NCBI RefSeq assembly: GCF_018408855.1 | Contig: NZ_AP024326.1 | Span: 951,132 to 1,015,131, forward strand | Length of the DNA: 64,000 nt | Direction of reading: 5' to 3' | Source of the DNA: Caballeronia sp. NK8 | GTDB lineage: Bacteria; Pseudomonadota; Gammaproteobacteria; Burkholderiales; Burkholderiaceae | Shown here: in pieces, positions 59,323 to 64,000 of the stretch | How positions within the stretch are numbered: position 1 is the first letter of the stretch | How the letters are laid out: each line of letters starts with the position of its first letter | The notes under the pieces: generated by a model | Database searches by the model: none | The model's input: the letters and a program-made list of their open reading frames with translations, nothing else | What the model was told of the DNA's origin: nothing | Position numbers and translations under genes: made by a program

Positions 59323-59994
59323 GATTGATCCGCATTCAGATGCGATTGTCGTTCCGCATTGAAAACGCCAAAGGGTCGGCGATTCACCGCCGTGAAAATC
59401 GGCGCGAAGAAGTGGCTACGCGCAAAAATGCGGAAACGGAGTGCGCGCCGTACTGATTGATGCAAAAAACCCCACAGAAGAGGCAGCTCAGATTGACGTC
59501 GGCGGCCATCGAGTTAGTGATCGTCGCGCGGGTGAAGAAGAACGGCGTGGGGAAACTGTGCAGCGTTGGCCTATGCCCCCGAAAGGCTGGAGAAAGCCTG
59601 ACACCTGCCTGAAGGTCGAGTTTGACGTCGAGGAACAGGGTTTTACGCAGGGTGGACGTCGAAGAATTGCCGTGGCAGTCGAAGCGGGCGAGTGGGGGTG
59701 CGATGAATCCGCCGATCTGCGACTCACCTCCTGCAGCAAACGATGCTTGTTCGGTCCTTGCTGCGCGAGGCGATGCTTGCAACGAACCAGCGGACGTTTA
59801 GTTTTGCAAGTCAACCGAAGTTGCCTTGGTTACTCTGCGTAAGCACGATCTTCGAAGCTGCAGTTGCACGTGCTGTACTGGGTTGCACACGCGGTATCTT
59901 GCGACTTTACCCGCTCACATATCTCTTTTCGGGAACCCGGCCGCCTTGTTAAGAGGCGAAATTTACAGCATGTCGGTTTTTCGAGTCATGCCGG
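59323..59994. other. Gap with no convincing gene
   Basis: Overlapping open frames on both strands (for example 59384-59842) show no domain and no good initiation signals. This may be decayed sequence from the N-terminal part of the broken gene next to it, or a control region. Confidence 0.45.
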
Positions 59995-60885
59995 CTATCG
60001 TTGCCTTCGAACGGAAACGGTTCCGACGTTGCGTTTGAACCGAACGTTCATGACCGCCACCTGAACGAGCGCTGCGATCTCGCTGGCACCCGCCAGTAGC
60101 TCTTCGGCCTCGTCGAGCTTGACCTTGAATTCCAGGACCATTGCACCGTGGTCTCGGCGTACCGCCAGTTCCACTCCCTGTTCGGGCCGTACCTGAAGCA
60201 GATTCGCTACGATCTCATCAATTGTCCTTCGACGAGGTGCGCTCAACATTTTGTTTGCCCGTGCAGCCATCTCCCGTTCGCCGATTGCCTTGCGAATCTT
60301 GACGAGCGTAGCACCGAGGTCGTACGTGATGCGCTTCAATTCGAAAAGTTGCAGCACCTCAGAAGGCAGCTTCGAGATCGCGATCGCCTTTGAAAGACGG
60401 GTCCGCTCCCACGTTGGGCACGCGGCCACAGCAGTTACCATCGACGTCCATCGCCCCTCCTCAATTCCTCGCTTGTACTCAGTAGCAAGTGCCAAAGGCG
60501 AGATCGGGGAGACGATTCTTTGGGGTCGGCGCACTTGTCTGTCGTCGAGACGATCGACGATTTCGGACCACGACAACCCGAGAGGGTCAATCGCCATTGC
60601 ACGCTGACAAAGCACGTCGGGCCCGTGCTTCCGTGAAAGTAGGATCAAGTGGCGAGCCGTCTCGGGCCACACGCCAGCCGTTTCAAACAGCGCCAATATC
60701 GGCGTCGGCAGTTTCGAAACAGTGATGGCACGGCTCAATGCTCCGGCGGCCACTTTTGGCGTAAATCGCGCGAAGGCAGCAACCGCTTGCCGGCGCGTTT
60801 TCCACGAAGTGCCAAGGCCCGCCTGATAGAGTTCGGCCAAGGCAAGCGGGTCGCGAGATATGGGAGTTCCAGCTAGTGCAGTCAT
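59995..60885 (-). CDS. ParB-like protein with two tandem HTH units
   Basis: A 296-residue protein. Two similar halves are visible: about 12-95 (PLALAELYQAGLGTSWKTRR, SRAITVSKLPTPILALFETA) and about 130-210 (PLALATEYKRGIEEGRWTSM, SKAIAISKLPSEVLQLFELK). Each looks like the HTH domain of ParB/KorB/RepB proteins. The N-terminal CTP-binding and nuclease-like domain of ParB is absent. A C-terminal part (EIVANLLQVRPEQGVELAVR) follows. It is divergent from parAB and may bind the partition region as a second centromere- or operator-binding factor. No exact family is known to me. Confidence 0.72.
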   Translation of the reverse strand: MTALAGTPISRDPLALAELYQAGLGTSWKTRRQAVAAFARFTPKVAAGALSRAITVSKLPTPILALFETAGVWPETARHLILLSRKHGPDVLCQRAMAIDPLGLSWSEIVDRLDDRQVRRPQRIVSPISPLALATEYKRGIEEGRWTSMVTAVAACPTWERTRLSKAIAISKLPSEVLQLFELKRITYDLGATLVKIRKAIGEREMAARANKMLSAPRRRTIDEIVANLLQVRPEQGVELAVRRDHGAMVLEFKVKLDEAEELLAGASEIAALVQVAVMNVRFKRNVGTVSVRRQR

Positions 60886-61453
60886 TCTTTCCTGTCCCGT
60901 TAATGCGACGATTATCTGATGTAACCGGTGCGCGCAAAGGGGCGAAAGGCGTCAATTTTACGCTTCATTTCACGGATTTTTTAGTCAGCCATTTCGTCAT
61001 AACTCTGCCTGAAAGTTATCTTGCGCGACGGAATGGCACGACCAACGAACGTGTCAGATGCTTGCGTGCTGGGCGGAGAGAACCGACCTTCTGAGGCGGC
61101 GACGCTCCCGAACCGGGCCACGAGGCGCAGGGTGTTAAGTCGGATAGATTCGTCGTGCGCAAGTCGTCGGCAGCGCGAATCGCTGTTCGCTCCTTTTTGG
61201 AGCGTCGACGTACTCACGGCGTTGCCCGCGTGGTGCGCCGGTCACTCTTCACGCGGAGCGCGCAATCGCGATCGCCCTGCGTACGCGAAAGACTTAAAGT
61301 TCTTTCGAATAACTGACGCACACTCCCGCTCCAGCGAGCTTCTCCAGTAAATGTAAACTTGCGACGCCGCTCGTTTCCCACTATGCTGTCGGAAATTCAA
61401 CACCTATCGTTTTTTTCTCATCCGAGTGTTGAATACCACAATGGGAGCAGTAG
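60886..61453. other. Divergent par intergenic region
   Basis: About 570 bases between the ParB-like HTH gene and parA; no gene found. It holds ATAACT...AGTTAT near 60999-61019 and the dyad at 61395-61434. A centromere and promoters are expected here. Confidence 0.5.
61395..61434. promoter_or_regulatory. Inverted repeat in the parA leader
   Basis: ATTCAACAC (61395-61403) and GTGTTGAAT (61426-61434) with a 22-base spacer holding a T run, ending 19 bases before the parA ATG. Candidate operator bound by ParA or ParB, or a centromere site. Confidence 0.55.
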
Positions 61454-62689
61454 ATGACCACGGCCGCTCGGGCACGCCCTGATAAGACCTCGCCGACGAT
61501 GCAACTTCAAGTCAAGCACGCGCCTAGGCGGATTCCGCTGGCCGGGATCAAGGACATTGCTCAGAGCGCCAGCGACATGCTGGTTGATGTTCGGGAGAGC
61601 ATGCTCGCTCCGCATCCTCGGAAAAATCCGCCGGTGTTTACTACTGCTCAAGTTGGTGACCTTTGCCGCGTCGATCGACAGCGTATGCATTATCTGGCTC
61701 GTACCGAGACAGATCTTCCTCAAGGCACTCTGCGCCATAGCCGCAGTCGCGAGTTTACACTTGAGGAAACAAGAGTTTGGATCAACCGAATTGCCCCTTT
61801 TGCCAAACGTCCCGTCGGCGTGAAAGCGAAAACCATCGCCATTGGAAATTTCAAGGGCGGCGTTAGTAAAACGACCACCGCAATGACGTTGGCTCAAGGC
61901 CTGACGCTTTTCGGCCGGCGAGTACTTCTCGTTGACCTTGACCCACAAGCGTCGCTTTCTGCCCTGCACGGAATACTAGCGGACAGCGAGGTTGCAGATG
62001 AGCATACCGTTCTTCCTTTGATTTACGGCGAGACAGACAGTCTTGAGTACGCGGTGCAGTCAACGTACTGGGATGGTATCGACTTGATCCCGGCGAGTGC
62101 TGCGTTATTTGGAGCAGAATTCTTCCTGCCGTTCAAACAGTCGAAGGAAAAGAACTTCCAATTCTGGAATGTTTTGAATAGTGGTCTGAAGTCGCTTCTT
62201 GACAAGTACGACGTTGTCATCATCGATACGCCCCCTGCCCTCTCCTATCTAACTATCAATGCTTTCATGGCTGCCGACGGCCTGATTGTGCCGACGCCCC
62301 CCAGCGCACTCGACTACGCATCATCAACGCAGTTTTGGAGTCTGTTCTCGGATTTGTCGCAAAGCATGCAGGAAGTAGCGCCGCAACTCGACAAGAGCTT
62401 CGACTTCATCAATGTGCTACTTGCAAAAGTAGACCAAAGCCAAGCAGCAACACCAATTGTTCGAGATTGGATCAACAAAACTTACGAAAGTCTGGTACTT
62501 CCTGTCGAGATACCTACGACTGCGGTAACTCAATCAGCGGCAGCGGAATTTGGCACGGTCTACGACATCTCAAAGTACCAAGGGAGTCTAAAAACGTACC
62601 AGCGAGCTAGGGAGGCATATGACCGTCTTGCTGAAATCGTGGACCAACAGATTGTCACGCTCTGGCTTGCTGAATCGGAGGCCAAATGA
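61454..62689 (+). CDS. parA: Plasmid partition ATPase ParA (type Ia)
   Basis: A 411-residue ParA. The N-terminal 115 residues hold a MerR-like HTH (FTTAQVGDLCRVDRQRMHYL) used for autoregulation in type Ia systems. The ATPase has the deviant Walker A KGGVSKTT at 134-141, LLVDLDPQASLS and VVIIDTPPALSYLT. It moves plasmid copies apart on the nucleoid with ParB. An inverted repeat in its leader is a likely operator. parB follows with a four-base overlap. Confidence 0.95.
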   Translation: MTTAARARPDKTSPTMQLQVKHAPRRIPLAGIKDIAQSASDMLVDVRESMLAPHPRKNPPVFTTAQVGDLCRVDRQRMHYLARTETDLPQGTLRHSRSREFTLEETRVWINRIAPFAKRPVGVKAKTIAIGNFKGGVSKTTTAMTLAQGLTLFGRRVLLVDLDPQASLSALHGILADSEVADEHTVLPLIYGETDSLEYAVQSTYWDGIDLIPASAALFGAEFFLPFKQSKEKNFQFWNVLNSGLKSLLDKYDVVIIDTPPALSYLTINAFMAADGLIVPTPPSALDYASSTQFWSLFSDLSQSMQEVAPQLDKSFDFINVLLAKVDQSQAATPIVRDWINKTYESLVLPVEIPTTAVTQSAAAEFGTVYDISKYQGSLKTYQRAREAYDRLAEIVDQQIVTLWLAESEAK

Positions 62690-63759
62690 GTATCAAGGAT
62701 CGGCTTGCAGCGAAGGCAGCGGGAATTGGCTCCAATCCCCGCTCACCGCGGCCTGAGCCAGAAATTCCGAGCAGACCGAAGACTGCCCCTGGACAGTTGA
62801 TGGCTTCTCTTCCTCTCCTAGCCGAGAAAGAGAGGGAGCTTGAGGTGCTACGCACGCGAATAGAAGAGTTGGAAGCAGGTGCTACGGGTGCCTCCAGCGA
62901 CGAAATTGCGCGTCTAAGAAAAGAGCTTGCCGATGCTCAACAATCTGGGGCGGCGATCGACATTCGTCTACTCGACTTGCACGAGGTGCCAGGAAGGCGA
63001 CGACATATGCCGCCGGAGAAATATGCCGAGCTTCGGGAAAACTTGCGGCACAACAAGCTCATTCATCCAATTGTGGTTATTCCGCGGTCGGAGGGTGGGT
63101 TTGAAATTCTGTCAGGTCATCACCGGACAGACGCGTTGCGAGAACTGGGTCGCGAGTCTGTCCGATGTGTAGTTGTCGACGCGACTACAGAGGAAGCTGA
63201 CGAAGGTGCGTTCTTTGCGAATCTAATGCAATCGGATCTTACCGACTATGAGAAGTATGTCGGGCTAAAGCGGTTTCAACAGAAGCACGCTAACTTGAAA
63301 CAGGCAGAGATCGCCGGCCGAATTGGGATCAGTCAATCGTACGTGAGCCTCTTGCTTTCATACGATCGCCTACCCAATGCAGCGCGTACAGTTCTTGAAG
63401 CGAACGTGGGCATCGTAGGTGCCACCGCGGCGGCTGAACTTGCCAGTCTCTCCGAACTTGGAAAGAGCGAGCGTGTAGTGGAAGCCATTCTTCAAGTTTC
63501 CGTTGGAAAGCTGGACCAAGCGCAGGCAGTACGCTTTGCGAAAGATGGGGACAGAACAAAGGTTGCGAAGCCGTTAGCTACGACGTTCAAGGTGAAGGCG
63601 GGCAAAAGCACCTGGTGTGACGTTCGTCGCGCAAAGAACGTTATGCGGATTGAGTTCCAGTCCGAGGAAGTTGCCCAGTCGGTTCAAGAGGCCATCAAAC
63701 GAACGCTGGAAGGTCTTGCAAGCGCCCCAACAAGCGATCTGCACGTTGAAAAAAGCTAA
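62686..63759 (+). CDS. parB: Plasmid partition protein ParB
   Basis: A 357-residue ParB/RepB family protein. A short coiled segment (about 45-85: LLAEKEREL..., EIARLRKELADAQQSG) is followed by the ParB N-terminal domain with NKLIHPIVVIPRSEGGFEIL and SGHHRTDALRELG (CTP-binding region). The HTH at about 205-235 reads LKQAEIAGRIGISQSYVSLL. The C-terminal part ends in a dimerisation-like region. It binds parS and loads ParA. It overlaps parA by ATGA and is followed by a strong terminator. Confidence 0.94.
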   Translation: MSIKDRLAAKAAGIGSNPRSPRPEPEIPSRPKTAPGQLMASLPLLAEKERELEVLRTRIEELEAGATGASSDEIARLRKELADAQQSGAAIDIRLLDLHEVPGRRRHMPPEKYAELRENLRHNKLIHPIVVIPRSEGGFEILSGHHRTDALRELGRESVRCVVVDATTEEADEGAFFANLMQSDLTDYEKYVGLKRFQQKHANLKQAEIAGRIGISQSYVSLLLSYDRLPNAARTVLEANVGIVGATAAAELASLSELGKSERVVEAILQVSVGKLDQAQAVRFAKDGDRTKVAKPLATTFKVKAGKSTWCDVRRAKNVMRIEFQSEEVAQSVQEAIKRTLEGLASAPTSDLHVEKS

Positions 63760-63832
63760 CTCACTGATTTTTAGAGGTATGAGACTCTAATTGACTGGAG
63801 ACTTAACAATGTAGTTTCAGCGACATCAAAAC

Positions 63833-63862
63833 AAAAGCCCTCGGCGGGAACCGAGGGCTTTT
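63833..63862. terminator. Rho-independent terminator after parB
   Basis: AAAAGCCCTCGG (63833-63844) and CCGAGGGCTTTT (63851-63862) with a 6-base loop CGGGAA, As and Ts on both sides. The 12-base core CGGCGGGAACCG recurs at 63899-63910. Confidence 0.9.
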
Positions 63863-64000
63863 GAAGGTATGGCTGCGAGAGCCTAACCGCACACTCACCG
63901 GCGGGAACCGGAAAGTGGTCACTACGCACAGACCTGAGTGTAGCGAAACGCGATCTGCAGTCAAGCAAATTCACTCCATTTTTTTAATGGACCGCTCGAC

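Noticed and set aside
59384..59842. Opposed open frames of about 130 residues in the gap before the HTH-duplicated gene
   Set aside because: Neither has a domain, signal peptide or credible start; listed as a gap instead.
63771..63974. A 67-residue minus-strand open frame after parB
   Set aside because: It runs through the strong terminator hairpin and has no ribosome site.

Overview
The window looks like part of a large, GC-rich plasmid or megaplasmid from a beta-proteobacterium, most likely Burkholderiaceae (Paraburkholderia, Caballeronia or Burkholderia). The reasons are a DUF4148 secreted protein, the LysR, FUSC, DctA and MaeB style of metabolic genes, and a backbone with ParAB and ParM-type partition genes, SSB, a primase-like protein, DUF1173 and a conjugation-type pilus. 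No rRNA, tRNA or CRISPR array was seen. No complete replication initiator, relaxase, coupling protein, VirB4 or VirB11 could be identified.

Left part (1-16 kb) is metabolic cargo. An IS630-family element (101-1542) sits inside a DUF7673-type gene whose two halves still join in frame. Then come a LysR regulator, a DUF4148 protein, and a tight row of aldehyde dehydrogenase, FUSC transporter and SnoaL-like protein, followed by a short tyrosine recombinase. A second cassette at 9-15 kb is coherent. It has a divergent LysR regulator, D-tartrate dehydratase, the C4-dicarboxylate importer DctA and the malic enzyme MaeB, which together can import a dicarboxylate and take it through oxaloacetate and malate to pyruvate.

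Middle part (16-42 kb) is accessory plasmid backbone. On the minus strand lie a 1039-residue DNA methyltransferase-helicase fusion and its small partner. On the plus strand lies a run of plasmid hypotheticals, including DUF1173, a zinc-ribbon protein and a protein with a Lar-like N-terminus. These are followed by a tyrosine recombinase with a Fis-like HTH tail, a ParM/StbA-type actin homologue with its small partner, and an IS21-family element (istA/istB). A minus-strand primase, SSB and plasmid-hypothetical cluster follows, then a decayed NERD-domain gene, a coiled-coil protein, a FlhC-like regulator and a CAP-domain lipoprotein.

Right part (42.5-58.2 kb) is one 15-gene minus-strand operon. 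Transcription runs from VirB8, VirB9 and VirB10 homologues through two lytic transglycosylases and a TcpQ/VirB9-like hybrid into a type IVb pilus set (PilL, N, O, P, Q, R, S, V) and a small Cys-rich secreted protein. The joining of a VirB8-10 core complex to a complete pilus assembly line in one overlapping operon is the most striking feature of the window. The end (58.5-64 kb) has a stop-interrupted gene fragment, a protein with two ParB-like HTH repeats, and a parA-parB operon with an inverted repeat in its leader.
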